DNA from: Sediminicola sp.
GTDB taxonomy: Bacteria; Bacteroidota; Bacteroidia; Flavobacteriales; Flavobacteriaceae
Direction of reading: 5' to 3'
DNA length: 64,000 nt
Assembly (NCBI GenBank): GCA_024643325.1
Contig: JAHEND010000007.1
Location: 34,772-98,771, forward strand
Part shown: piece after piece, positions 18,729-26,933 of the stretch
Layout of the letters: each line of letters starts with the position of its first letter
Numbering within the stretch: the first letter of the stretch is position 1
Program-made: the position numbers and the translations under genes
Notes under the pieces: model-generated
The model's input: only the letters and a program-made list of their open reading frames with translations
Told to the model about the DNA's origin: nothing
Databases searched by the model: none

Positions 18729-19773
18729 GAAACAGCCAGCCTTCCTTAATTAATTCTCCAGACACATTGGTGACCCTGTAAAAATAAGAGCCTGCAGGAA
18801 GGTAATCTTGATTGTTTTTGTACTTACCGTCCCAATTATTTTGGTAATTACGCTTTTTAAAGACTTCTAGACCCGCTCTGTTGAAGACTTTAACTAAGGC
18901 ATTAGGAAAATTTTCAATGTGCTTTATTTTCCATAAGAACTCACTCCCTTCAAGTTCCATTGGGGTTAAGAGTTCTGACGGGTATATCTCAGATTCTAAA
19001 TAACCGTCGTTGTCTATATTTGGGTCTTCACTATCTGGAATCCCGTCTCCATCTGTATCTTGAGACGCCTCTGAGTCTATGGGAAAATCATCTTCTGAAT
19101 CTGGTATTCCATCGTTGTCGTCGTCTGGGTCTTTACTGTCAGGAATCCCGTCCCCATCAGAGTCTGGATCTGTACTTGGACCAATAGCAAAAATAGCTTC
19201 TTCAAATGAGCCTTCCATACCCAAGTAAACTAGGGTTTCACTACCAACAGTGGTATTTTCTGTTGGCATAGGTTTCCATTGATTTTCACTATCACTCCAT
19301 TGATACAAGGTGTTATATTGCTGATCTTCAGAAGCTAAAATAGGGTCCCAATAAAACATTAGGTTGCATTTGTCTGCAGGATCCGTCACTGTCTTTTGCA
19401 ATTTCCAAGCTACAGGCAAAAAAACAATTTCAGGATCAGATACAGTAGCCATGCTCAGCTTAAAATTTGCCGTTACCCCCAGAGTAAGCACTAGATCTAT
19501 TTGTGCTTTATTGGAAATACCACTCATGAAATTTGCTGTGGTATTTGGTGCAATTTCAGTGGCCTCTAGGTAAGCAGTAGATGAAGTCAACTTAAAAAAA
19601 CCCTCCGTAGGTAAGACTACCTCAGAAGAATTGACCAAACCAGCCGTATCTTTTAGGGTAACGCCCCCTTTCGCTACTACTGCCATACCACTGGGTGCTA
19701 CATATAACCTTGAATCATTAGACAAAGTAAGTTCTTGTCCCCAACAGAAAGAAAGAAAGAAACAAACAAACAT
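18718..19773 (-). CDS. Type IX secretion cargo with thrombospondin type 3 repeats and gliding-motility C-terminal domain
   Basis: 351 residues in the frame beginning MFVCFFLSFCWGQ. The middle has calcium-binding repeats, DSDGDGIPDSKDPDDDNDG and DTDGDGIPDSEDPNIDNDG (about residues 205-260). The end, from FLWKIKHIENFPN through FNRAGLEVF and NNWDGKYK to YLPAGSYFYRV, is the type B sorting domain of T9SS cargo. The protein is thus secreted or attached to the cell surface; its target is unknown. The N-terminal signal is short and uncharged. A better signal peptide (ATG at 19802) sits one frame away and is separated by a GAAA/CAAA repeat tract, see findings. Possibly phase-variable. Confidence 0.85.
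   Translation of the reverse strand: MFVCFFLSFCWGQELTLSNDSRLYVAPSGMAVVAKGGVTLKDTAGLVNSSEVVLPTEGFFKLTSSTAYLEATEIAPNTTANFMSGISNKAQIDLVLTLGVTANFKLSMATVSDPEIVFLPVAWKLQKTVTDPADKCNLMFYWDPILASEDQQYNTLYQWSDSENQWKPMPTENTTVGSETLVYLGMEGSFEEAIFAIGPSTDPDSDGDGIPDSKDPDDDNDGIPDSEDDFPIDSEASQDTDGDGIPDSEDPNIDNDGYLESEIYPSELLTPMELEGSEFLWKIKHIENFPNALVKVFNRAGLEVFKKRNYQNNWDGKYKNNQDYLPAGSYFYRVTNVSGELIKEGWLFLTY
19747..19770. repeat. Tetranucleotide repeat in signal-peptide region
   Basis: On plus (GAAA)4 at 19747-19762 then (CAAA)2 at 19763-19770; on minus (TTTG)2(TTTC)4 immediately after the ATG at 19773. The tract lies within the signal-peptide coding region of the type IX cargo gene. Confidence 0.9.
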
Positions 19774-19803
19774 AAAAATAAAGTAATGTGTTTTTGTAGC
19801 ATG

Positions 19804-19827
19804 GCCCTAATGTAAGAAAATTAGGGC
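19804..19827. repeat. Inverted repeat before the type IX cargo gene
   Basis: GCCCTAAT-N8-ATTAGGGC is a perfect eight-base inverted repeat, one base upstream of the alternative ATG at 19802. No U-tract follows on either strand, so an operator or leader hairpin is more likely than a terminator. Confidence 0.5.
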
Positions 19828-19842
19828 TAAAAAAACCTAAGC

Positions 19843-19974
19843 CTATTTCTTTTGCCCAAAAATGAAACCCAATAGCACTAGTATGAGTACAATACAGACA
19901 GCGGCAAAAACCCCTATCATAACAATACCATTACTCCAGTCTACCAAGGGCAGTATCAATGATTTCATATCCAT
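19843..19974 (-). CDS. Small single-pass membrane protein, 43 residues
   Basis: An open frame too short for standard calling: begins MDMKSLILPLVDWSNG, then one strong transmembrane segment of about 24 residues (IVMIGVFAAVCIVLILVLLG) and a short basic tail FGQKK. A consensus -7 box TATCTTTG lies 15 bases before the ATG. The layout (short extracytoplasmic start, one helix, lysine end) fits a real small membrane protein. Not recognised. It lies between the sulfur-enzyme gene terminator and the type IX cargo. Confidence 0.6.
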   Translation of the reverse strand: MDMKSLILPLVDWSNGIVMIGVFAAVCIVLILVLLGFIFGQKK

Positions 19975-19988
19975 GTGTTTTAATAACT

Positions 19989-19996
19989 CAAAGATA
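19989..19996 (-). promoter_or_regulatory. -7 box for the 43-residue protein
   Basis: TATCTTTG on minus, 15 bases before the start codon; no TTG at -33. Confidence 0.45.
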
Positions 19997-20023
19997 TAAA
20001 GGGTCTTGAAAAGTAAATATGAT

Positions 20024-20058
20024 AAATATCAGCCTTCTCTTCTAGAAGGCTGATATTT
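20024..20058 (-). terminator. Terminator of the MBL-rhodanese gene
   Basis: AAATATCAGCCTTCT (20024-20038) pairs with AGAAGGCTGATATTT (20044-20058), a perfect 15-pair stem with a five-base loop, four bases past the stop codon. The following tract on minus is T-rich. Confidence 0.85.
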
Positions 20059-20062
20059 GTTT

Positions 20063-21472
20063 TTAAAGTGTGGAAGGGCACACATAATCAGAGGTCTTAG
20101 CACCTGATTCTTGTAGGCTTTTGAACCCTCCAGCTACGTCTATTAAGTTATGTATTCCCCTGCTCTTCAATATAGAAGATGCTATTACAGAACGGTAGCC
20201 TCCTGCGCAATGCACTAGGAAGTCCCCTTCAGAGGGGAAGGAGGATAAGTGGTCATTTAAAGCATCTAAAGGTGCTGTTTCTGCAGATAATACATGTTCA
20301 GAAAGGTATTCTGGTGTATTTCGTACGTCAAAAACGGCTTGGTTGTTTTTCTCTATTCTTTCAATCGCTTCTGCCGCTGAAATGGAGTGAATTTGATCTA
20401 CTTCTTTTCCAGAAGTTTTCCAAGCGTCAAAACCTCCCTCCAAATAACCAATGGTATGGTCAAATCCAACTCTGGAGAGTCTGGTAATGGCTTCTTCTTC
20501 TCTGCCTTGTGGAGCAATGAGTAAGATAGGTTGTTTTACGTCTGCAATTAATGCGCCTACCCATGGAGCAAACGAACCATCTAATCCTATAAATATGGAT
20601 CTTGGCACAAATCCTTTTACAAATTCTGATTGGTGGCGAACGTCTAAAACAACAGCTTCTGTTTCGTTAGCCGCTGCCTCGAAAGCCTCTGGAGAAAGTG
20701 GCTTTATACCACGCTCTAGCACTTTGTCAAAATCTTCATAGCCTTCCTTATTCATTTTAACATTTAAAGGAAAGTATTTTGGAGGTGGCATTAAGCCGTC
20801 AGTAACTTCTTTAATGAACTCTTCCTTTGTCATGTCGGCCCGAAGGGCATAGTTCATTTTCTTTTGGTTTCCAAGACTGTCTACCGTTTCTTTCATCATA
20901 TTTTTACCACAGGCAGAACCTGCGCCATGTGCTGGATATACGGTAATACTATCTGCCAAAGGCATAATTTTAGTCCTAAGGCTGTCGAATAGTGTTCCAG
21001 CCAAATCTTCTTGGGTCATGTGGGCAGCCTTTTGAGCCAAATCAGGACGTCCCACATCTCCTAAGAATAAGGTGTCTCCAGAAAAAATCGCGTGATCTTC
21101 TCCATGGGCGTTCCTTAGTAAAAAGGTGGTGCTCTCCATAGTGTGGCCTGGTGTGTGCAAAGTCACAAAAGTAAGGTCTCCTAGTTTAAATTCCTGACCA
21201 TCTGTAGCAATAAGTGCTTCAAAAGTAGGATTGGCCAGCGGTCCATAAACAATGGTGGCGCCAGTTTCTTTAGCCAAAGTTACGTGCCCACTCACAAAGT
21301 CTGCATGAAAATGGGTCTCAAAAATATATTTGATCTTGGCGTTATTGGCTTTGGCTTTTTCAATATAAGGCCCAACTTCTCTAAGAGGATCAATTATAGC
21401 TACTTCGCCATTAGATTCAATATAATAGGCGCCCTGCGCCAAACATCCAGTATAAATTTGTTCTATTATCAT
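20063..21472 (-). CDS. Metallo-beta-lactamase fold / double rhodanese sulfur enzyme (persulfide dioxygenase-like)
   Basis: 469 residues. The MBL domain has THFHADFVSGH (His54, His56, Asp58, His63), His110 in HTPGH, Asp133 in SGDTLF and His182 in PAHGAGSACGK, as in persulfide dioxygenases and CstB-like proteins. Two rhodanese domains follow. The first (about 275-370) lacks the active Cys (LLIAPQGREEE). The second has CAGGYRS with Cys422. The likely role is oxidation or transfer of persulfide sulfur in the cytoplasm. Its neighbour is a Crp/Fnr regulator, and a palindrome sits near -42 of its promoter. An exact substrate is inference. Confidence 0.85.
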   Translation of the reverse strand: MIIEQIYTGCLAQGAYYIESNGEVAIIDPLREVGPYIEKAKANNAKIKYIFETHFHADFVSGHVTLAKETGATIVYGPLANPTFEALIATDGQEFKLGDLTFVTLHTPGHTMESTTFLLRNAHGEDHAIFSGDTLFLGDVGRPDLAQKAAHMTQEDLAGTLFDSLRTKIMPLADSITVYPAHGAGSACGKNMMKETVDSLGNQKKMNYALRADMTKEEFIKEVTDGLMPPPKYFPLNVKMNKEGYEDFDKVLERGIKPLSPEAFEAAANETEAVVLDVRHQSEFVKGFVPRSIFIGLDGSFAPWVGALIADVKQPILLIAPQGREEEAITRLSRVGFDHTIGYLEGGFDAWKTSGKEVDQIHSISAAEAIERIEKNNQAVFDVRNTPEYLSEHVLSAETAPLDALNDHLSSFPSEGDFLVHCAGGYRSVIASSILKSRGIHNLIDVAGGFKSLQESGAKTSDYVCPSTL

Positions 21473-21495
21473 GAGAATGGTATTTTGTATTGATT

Positions 21496-21503
21496 CAAAA
21501 ATA
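21496..21503 (-). promoter_or_regulatory. -7 box for the MBL-rhodanese gene
   Basis: TATTTTTG on minus, 24 bases before the start codon; start of transcription expected near 21490. No TTG at -33; instead a palindrome lies there. Confidence 0.5.
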
Positions 21504-21525
21504 TAAAAAAATTATTCTTTGCTTT

Positions 21526-21539
21526 GTAACATCTGTTAC
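21526..21539. promoter_or_regulatory. Crp/Fnr-type operator candidate
   Basis: GTAACA-TC-TGTTAC is a perfect palindrome with the GTAAC/GTTAC half-sites common to Crp/Fnr-family boxes. Its centre is about 42 bases before the predicted start of the MBL-rhodanese transcript, the class II activator position, and the Crp/Fnr gene ends 12 bases away. Confidence 0.6.
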
Positions 21540-21550
21540 CAAGAATAGTG

Positions 21551-22186
21551 TTATAAATCTATGACGGTTATGTCGTTTCTATGCATAGAAATTTTACCTT
21601 CATTTTCTAATTTTTTTAAGAGCCTAGAAATAACTACCCTTGAGGTGTGTAAGTCATATGCAATCTCTTGATGGGTAGCGTGAATATGATCATCTCCCGT
21701 TACTTTAGCTTTGTCTTGCAGGTGCTTTAAAAGGCGGTCATCCATTCGAAGAAAAGCTAGAGTATCTATGGTTTGTAACAATTCCTTCATTCTTGCCTGA
21801 TAACTATCAAATATAAATTGCTGCCAAGTCTTATACTTACCCATCCATGATTCCATTTGTGCCACAGGAATCATAATGATTTCTGCATCTGTCTCAGCAA
21901 CTGCTCTAATGTCACTTTTACTGCCTCCCATGCAACATGAAAAACTCATGGCGCAGGTGTCTCCTTTTTCTATGAAGTATAAAAGCAGTTCGTCTGACTT
22001 CTCATCTTCTCTCATGATTTTAATCGCTCCTGAGAGCAATAAAGGCATTTGGGTTATGAGTTCTCCTATTTCAATAAGTTGCTGCCCTGCAGCTACTTTT
22101 TTTAAACTCCCAAAAGTGAGAATTTCTTCCATCAATTCGGGCTCAAAAAGAAAACCGTAATGTTGTTCTAATGCTTCTTTAAACAT
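21551..22186 (-). CDS. Crp/Fnr family transcriptional regulator
   Basis: 211 residues: cyclic-nucleotide-binding-like beta-roll (about 1-120), dimerisation helix, and a Crp-type winged helix (THQEIAYDLHTSRVVISRLL, 171-190). Cys78, Cys84 and Cys85 occur together in GDTCAMSFSCCMGG and could form a thiol, persulfide or metal sensor; the canonical N-terminal Fnr cysteine cluster is absent. Lying 78 bp upstream of the MBL-rhodanese gene with a palindrome between, it probably controls sulfur detoxification. It starts four bases after the M20 peptidase gene, so it may be cotranscribed with it. Confidence 0.88.
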   Translation of the reverse strand: MFKEALEQHYGFLFEPELMEEILTFGSLKKVAAGQQLIEIGELITQMPLLLSGAIKIMREDEKSDELLLYFIEKGDTCAMSFSCCMGGSKSDIRAVAETDAEIIMIPVAQMESWMGKYKTWQQFIFDSYQARMKELLQTIDTLAFLRMDDRLLKHLQDKAKVTGDDHIHATHQEIAYDLHTSRVVISRLLKKLENEGKISMHRNDITVIDL

Positions 22187-22190
22187 AAAA

Positions 22191-23501
22191 TTATGGATGT
22201 AAAAGTCTGTAAATTAAGACAGCTGTTCTTTGTGTGAGTGCCTCAAAGGTATTTAAATTAACCGTTTCTTGTGGAGTATGAGCACCCGTTCCCATGGTCC
22301 CTAAACCATCTAAACAAGCAACATAATTAGCCACAAATGAGGTGTCTGCAGCCCCTCTTTTTCCTGGATCATAAGCCAATACTGTTCCCTGGTTTAAATC
22401 TAAACTCACCTGGTTTAATTGAGCTAACAAAGCCTCATTTTCTGCAGTAGGTGGCATGGCAGGATAACTGTCCGTAAAAGTTATTTCTGCACTCGTTTGT
22501 GGTAGATTTCTGGCAACAACTGCCCTCATCTTAATTCTAGCACTATCTTTCTGTGCTTCCGAAATAAACCTTAAGCCTCCTTGAACGGTAGCTGTCTGTG
22601 CCACAACATTACTCTTTCCAAATGCGGTAGCATTTCCAGTAAGCGGGTCAATACTGGTGAAGGTTCCCCCTACTATCATTCCAGGATTAAAAGTGAGTAG
22701 GTCTGGACCTTTTACTTCTTCATAAAAATCATTTAAAATCCTTCCCATTTCGAAAATAGCGCCCGCACCAGTTCGTTCACTAAAAACACCAGAAGAGTGG
22801 GCTCTTTTGCCAGTCGTAGTTACTTTCCATCCTGAAGAGCCTCTTCTAGCTACTGTGGCATAGTTGAAACCAGTAGACGTTTCAAACCCCAGTGCTACGT
22901 CAGATTTCTTAGCCGCATCTATAAGGTCTTTTCTACTAACAGAAAGTGGTTTTCCTGAACTTTCTTCATCTCCTGTAAATGCTACAATTACTTGAGTGTT
23001 TTTTAACAAACCTTGTTCACTTAGTGCTTTTAAAGCATATAATATAATCACATCTCCTCCTTTCATATCATTCCCCCCAGGTGCGTGTGCAATACTGTCG
23101 TTTATTCGTTTAAAGGTTTGAAATGGACTGTTTTCTTCAAAGACCGTATCTAAATGACCGATCAATAATAATTTTTTACCAGTTGGTTTTTTCACCATGG
23201 GTGTTTCTACAAAAAGATGTCCTGCCCTATTCAGTGAATCTGGCATTGGAATCCATCTAGGCTGCATTCCAATGGAAGAAAAAGCGTCGCTAAAAACGGC
23301 TCCTACTTCCTGTACACCTTTTAAATTTAGCGTCCCACTGTTTATATTCACCACTTTTTCTAAAAAGGAGATAGCCTCTGAATTGTTAGCAGAAATAGTC
23401 GCCACCAATTGTTTTTCTACTTTATTAAGTTTTTGCGCCTGTAATATTTGAATGCTAAGCATTGACAAAAGAAGAGGCGCTAAAAAAAATGTTTTACTCA
23501 T
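22191..23501 (-). CDS. Exported M20 family metallopeptidase (glutamate carboxypeptidase-like)
   Basis: 436 residues with a signal peptide cleaved near LQAQ (about residue 22). Di-zinc motifs are LIGHLDTVFE, GGNDMKGGDV, TGDEESSGK and, at the end, GTGAHTPQETVN. A dimerisation domain with KRAHSSG sits in the middle. These match the M20 carboxypeptidase G2-like group, so it likely trims amino acids from peptides or folate-like substrates in the periplasm. Substrate is unknown. It is followed after four bases by the Crp/Fnr gene. Confidence 0.85.
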   Translation of the reverse strand: MSKTFFLAPLLLSMLSIQILQAQKLNKVEKQLVATISANNSEAISFLEKVVNINSGTLNLKGVQEVGAVFSDAFSSIGMQPRWIPMPDSLNRAGHLFVETPMVKKPTGKKLLLIGHLDTVFEENSPFQTFKRINDSIAHAPGGNDMKGGDVIILYALKALSEQGLLKNTQVIVAFTGDEESSGKPLSVSRKDLIDAAKKSDVALGFETSTGFNYATVARRGSSGWKVTTTGKRAHSSGVFSERTGAGAIFEMGRILNDFYEEVKGPDLLTFNPGMIVGGTFTSIDPLTGNATAFGKSNVVAQTATVQGGLRFISEAQKDSARIKMRAVVARNLPQTSAEITFTDSYPAMPPTAENEALLAQLNQVSLDLNQGTVLAYDPGKRGAADTSFVANYVACLDGLGTMGTGAHTPQETVNLNTFEALTQRTAVLIYRLLHP

Positions 23502-23563
23502 GTTTGTACATTTTATATTTAAAAGTTCAATTTACTTAAATTTGTCTTAAACTTCTGCGGAGA

Positions 23564-24805
23564 TTAATCAAACTTTAATGCTTTAACTACAGATACCTTA
23601 GATACTATAACCGAGGGAAGCAATAGCATTAGAGAACAAAGTATTAGTACCAGCGCATTTAGACCCAATACAATGGATAGATCCATATATACTGGAATTT
23701 CTTTAATGTAATATTCTTTTGGATTTGGAAATTGAAGCCATTTAAATTTGTCTTGAAGATAAATAATACCCAATCCTACAAAATTACCCACCATTAGTCC
23801 AAAACCTATTAAGTAAACGGCCTGATACAAAAACACTTTTCTCACGGTCCAATCTTCTGCCCCTAAAGCTTTGAGAACACCAATCATGGGGGTGCGTTCA
23901 AGAATGAGTACTAAAAGTGCAGTAACCATATTAATTCCTCCAACCAATATCATAATACCGATAATGAGAATCATATTAAAATCGAATAGAGCGATCCATT
24001 CAAAAATATTGTAATAGCGTTCTTTCACGGAACGCACATCTAAATCTGATTGTGTAGCGGCATATACCTCTGCTGTTTTTTCCTCTATCTGATCAAAATC
24101 CGATACAAATACTTCAAAAGCACTTACTTGGTCAACTTCCCAACCAGATATTTTTTGTAAGTGCCTCAGATCTACAAAAATATAACTGCTGTCAAAAGCC
24201 TCAAACCCCGAATCATATATTCCAACTATTTTAAAAATTCGCTCACTAGGGATCGTATTTTTTGAATCATTTTTAATAAAAAAAGTTCTAAAAGTGTCTC
24301 CTACTTTAAGGGCCAATTTTTGTGCCATTAGATCAGAAATGAGCACTTCATTATTGAGTGTCCCCCCATAATTTGGCAAACGCCCATTGATAATAAAATC
24401 TTCAAAAGCCCTCCAATTATAATCTGTAGACACCCCTTTAGCTACAATTCCTTCAAAAGTATCTTCTGTCCTAATAATTCCTGGTGTAGTAATAATTCCC
24501 TGAATGTGGGTGATTCCAGAAACAGCTGTAAAGTTTGGGTAGAATGTTTGATTTTTAGAAATAGGTGATCCAGATATATGAGCCATATTGGTCTCATAGC
24601 TAATTATTTGAAGGTCACCATTAAATGCAGCTACTTTTTCCTTAATTTTATAATTCAATCCAAGGCCAGTGGCTACAGAAATGAGCATCATCACCATGCC
24701 AATAGCAATAGCAGCAATAGCAATTTTAATGATTGGTGCAGAGATATGGCTTTTGCCACGGCCTCCTAAAGCAAGCCTTTTGGCTATAAATAGTGATACA
24801 TTCAA
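23564..24805 (-). CDS. FtsX/LolE-type ABC transporter permease
   Basis: 413 residues with four transmembrane segments: one at the N terminus (about 25-50) and three at the C terminus, with a periplasmic MacB-like domain between. This is the layout of the LolC/LolE and MacB group. The start is a TTG directly abutting the ATG of the divergent muramidase gene; no ATG is available near the conserved N-terminal SLFIAKRLALGG. A TATTTTTG box lies inside the neighbouring coding region. The cognate ATPase is not adjacent. Lipoprotein export is possible but unproven. Confidence 0.82.
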   Translation of the reverse strand: MNVSLFIAKRLALGGRGKSHISAPIIKIAIAAIAIGMVMMLISVATGLGLNYKIKEKVAAFNGDLQIISYETNMAHISGSPISKNQTFYPNFTAVSGITHIQGIITTPGIIRTEDTFEGIVAKGVSTDYNWRAFEDFIINGRLPNYGGTLNNEVLISDLMAQKLALKVGDTFRTFFIKNDSKNTIPSERIFKIVGIYDSGFEAFDSSYIFVDLRHLQKISGWEVDQVSAFEVFVSDFDQIEEKTAEVYAATQSDLDVRSVKERYYNIFEWIALFDFNMILIIGIMILVGGINMVTALLVLILERTPMIGVLKALGAEDWTVRKVFLYQAVYLIGFGLMVGNFVGLGIIYLQDKFKWLQFPNPKEYYIKEIPVYMDLSIVLGLNALVLILCSLMLLLPSVIVSKVSVVKALKFD

Positions 24806-26017
24806 ATGAATAAGCCTTTTAATACTTCCAAAAATAGCACTTTATTTATACTTCTATTCATGCTTTGCATACCTTTTAGCAGTTGCAATAGCCAAGAAGA
24901 AAATCAAATTATTGTAGGCGCTAATAGGACCGCCACATACCTACCCTATCTCAAAGGAAAAAATGTTGCGGTAGTAGCCAATCCTACTTCTGTGATATTC
25001 AAAACCAATGACCACTCACAAGGCCATACCCATTTAGTAGATTCTCTACTGTCTTTAGGAGTCAATATTACCAAAGTATTCTCTCCAGAGCACGGATTTA
25101 GGGGAGATATAGATGCTGGAGAAAAGGTATTAGATGGGGTAGATCCCTCTACAGGTATTCCGATCGTTTCACTCTATGGAAATCAAAGAAAACCAAGCCC
25201 TGAAAGCTTGCAAAACATAGATCTTGTGCTATTTGACATTCAAGATGTAGGGGTGCGATTCTATACCTATATTGCGACCCTTCAACTCGTTATGCAGGCT
25301 TGTGGAGCAGCAGACATTCCTTTATTTGTACTAGACAGGCCCAATCCAAATAGTAGCTATGTAGACGGACCTACAATGGAAAAAGCCCACCAGAGTTTTC
25401 TGGGAATGACCCCTATACCACTGGTTTATGGAATGACCATTGGAGAATATGCTAGCATGGTAAATACCGAAGAAGACTGGCTAGGTACAGATAAACATCC
25501 AGCACTTTCGGTAGTGGGTTTGAAAAATTACAATAGAGAGGTCTCCTACTCAATCCCTATAAGGCCCTCGCCTAATTTACCCAATGACCAATCCATTGCA
25601 CTTTACCCTAGTCTGGGGTTATTTGAAGGAACAACCATCAATGCAGGCAGGGGAACAGAAGCACAATTCACCCGCTTTGGAGCGCCAGAATTGTCTAACA
25701 AAATGCCCTTTAGTTACACCCCGAGACCCAATTTTGGGGCCAAATACCCTAAACACAATGGCGAAATTTGCTATGGGCAAGATTTATCTGAGATAACTCC
25801 TCCTGAATCAGTAAACCTCACTTGGCTCATAGATGCGTACACCAATAGCTCTAAAAAAGAGGCGTTTTTTATCACATCTGGATTTACCAAACACGCAGGA
25901 AACGATAGACTTCAAAAACAAATAGAAGCAGGAATGACTGCTGCAGAAATAAGAAAAACATGGCAAAAGGATCTAGACACTTTCAAAGCGATTAGAGCCA
26001 AATACCTAAGGTATTAA
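24806..26017 (+). CDS. namZ: DUF1343 lipoprotein, NamZ-like exo-beta-N-acetylmuramidase
   Basis: 403 residues with a lipoprotein signal (hydrophobic LFILLFMLCIPFSSC; Cys27). The family motifs are KVFSPEHGFRGD, IPIVSLYG, FDIQDVGVRFYTYI, FVLDRPNPN and INAGRGTEAQF. DUF1343 members characterised in Bacteroidota and Bacillus (NamZ) release N-acetylmuramic acid from peptidoglycan ends, so this protein probably works in cell-wall recycling or scavenging. The gene starts directly against the divergent permease start. Symbol is by family resemblance. Confidence 0.8.
   Translation: MNKPFNTSKNSTLFILLFMLCIPFSSCNSQEENQIIVGANRTATYLPYLKGKNVAVVANPTSVIFKTNDHSQGHTHLVDSLLSLGVNITKVFSPEHGFRGDIDAGEKVLDGVDPSTGIPIVSLYGNQRKPSPESLQNIDLVLFDIQDVGVRFYTYIATLQLVMQACGAADIPLFVLDRPNPNSSYVDGPTMEKAHQSFLGMTPIPLVYGMTIGEYASMVNTEEDWLGTDKHPALSVVGLKNYNREVSYSIPIRPSPNLPNDQSIALYPSLGLFEGTTINAGRGTEAQFTRFGAPELSNKMPFSYTPRPNFGAKYPKHNGEICYGQDLSEITPPESVNLTWLIDAYTNSSKKEAFFITSGFTKHAGNDRLQKQIEAGMTAAEIRKTWQKDLDTFKAIRAKYLRY
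24829..24836 (-). promoter_or_regulatory. -7 box for the permease, inside namZ
   Basis: TATTTTTG on minus, 23 bases before the TTG start at 24805 and within the namZ signal-peptide codons. Supports the TTG start. Confidence 0.4.
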
Positions 26018-26074
26018 AAACCTTTTTTAAAATCCAACTCAAAAAAAATAGATCAGACTATTGGTAAATAATCA

Positions 26075-26908
26075 CTAATCCCCAGGAGTAGTGGGCTTTC
26101 TGTAGGCGTTAAATGGAATTTTGAGAAGTTCTCTGATTGACTTATTGGCTTCTGTATCTGGGTAAGTATCTACCCCGTACACAATCTGATCTACAGGCAT
26201 AGTTGAAAAAGTACCAAAAAGCCGGTCCCAAACTGAAAATATATTACCATAATTCGTATCGGTATAAGGCAATTTATAGTGGTGGTGAATCTTATGCATA
26301 TTAGGAGAAACAATCAACCAGCTCAGTAAGGCGTCTGCTTTGGCAGGTAATTTTATATTGGCGTGGTTAAATTGAGAAAATACCACAGAAAGTCCTTGAT
26401 ACAACATAATATAAGCCACCGGAGCACCTACTACAAAAACAGCCAAACAGGTAAAAAGAAAACGCACTACACTCTCTAAAGGATGATGCCTGTTAGCAGA
26501 CGTTGTATCTACCTCCATATCTGTATGATGCACCAAGTGAAAGCCCCATAAAACCATCACCTTGTGTTCTGTAAAATGAGCCAACCAGGCTCCTATGAGA
26601 TCTAAAAACAAGACTGCCACAAAAACCTCTAACCACAAGGGCATGGTGGGCAACCAATAGAGCAACCCAAAAGAATTTGCTGCAGTCCAATCGCTGGTAT
26701 ACAGTAATAAAAAAGCTAATGGGAAATTGACCAATATAGTAGTTAGCGTAAAGAAAATATTTACACCCGCGTGTTTGCCTTTGTGATAAGACAATTTAAA
26801 GAGTGGTAAAATATATTCTAGTATCCAAAAAAAAGTAATTCCACCCACCAAAATAAGGCTTCTGTGCAAGGGTGGAATGGTTTCAAAATAGGTGATGATC
26901 TGTTCCAA
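26075..26908 (-). CDS. Sterol desaturase / fatty-acid hydroxylase family membrane protein
   Basis: 277 residues, with several transmembrane helices and the diiron histidine clusters of the family: HFTEH, HLVHHTD, NRHH and, near the end, HKIHHHY. Such enzymes hydroxylate or desaturate membrane lipids, sphingolipids or carotenoids; the substrate is not evident. The start codon is TTG at 26906-26908, because no in-frame ATG precedes the first helix. It is convergent with namZ and follows the cysteine-cluster gene by 25 bp. Confidence 0.82.
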   Translation of the reverse strand: MEQIITYFETIPPLHRSLILVGGITFFWILEYILPLFKLSYHKGKHAGVNIFFTLTTILVNFPLAFLLLYTSDWTAANSFGLLYWLPTMPLWLEVFVAVLFLDLIGAWLAHFTEHKVMVLWGFHLVHHTDMEVDTTSANRHHPLESVVRFLFTCLAVFVVGAPVAYIMLYQGLSVVFSQFNHANIKLPAKADALLSWLIVSPNMHKIHHHYKLPYTDTNYGNIFSVWDRLFGTFSTMPVDQIVYGVDTYPDTEANKSIRELLKIPFNAYRKPTTPGD

Positions 26909-26933
26909 AGCAATTTATTTTTTTTTTTTAAAA

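Noticed and set aside
19804..19827. Terminator for the 43-residue gene
   Set aside because: The inverted repeat is perfect but no U-tract follows on minus.
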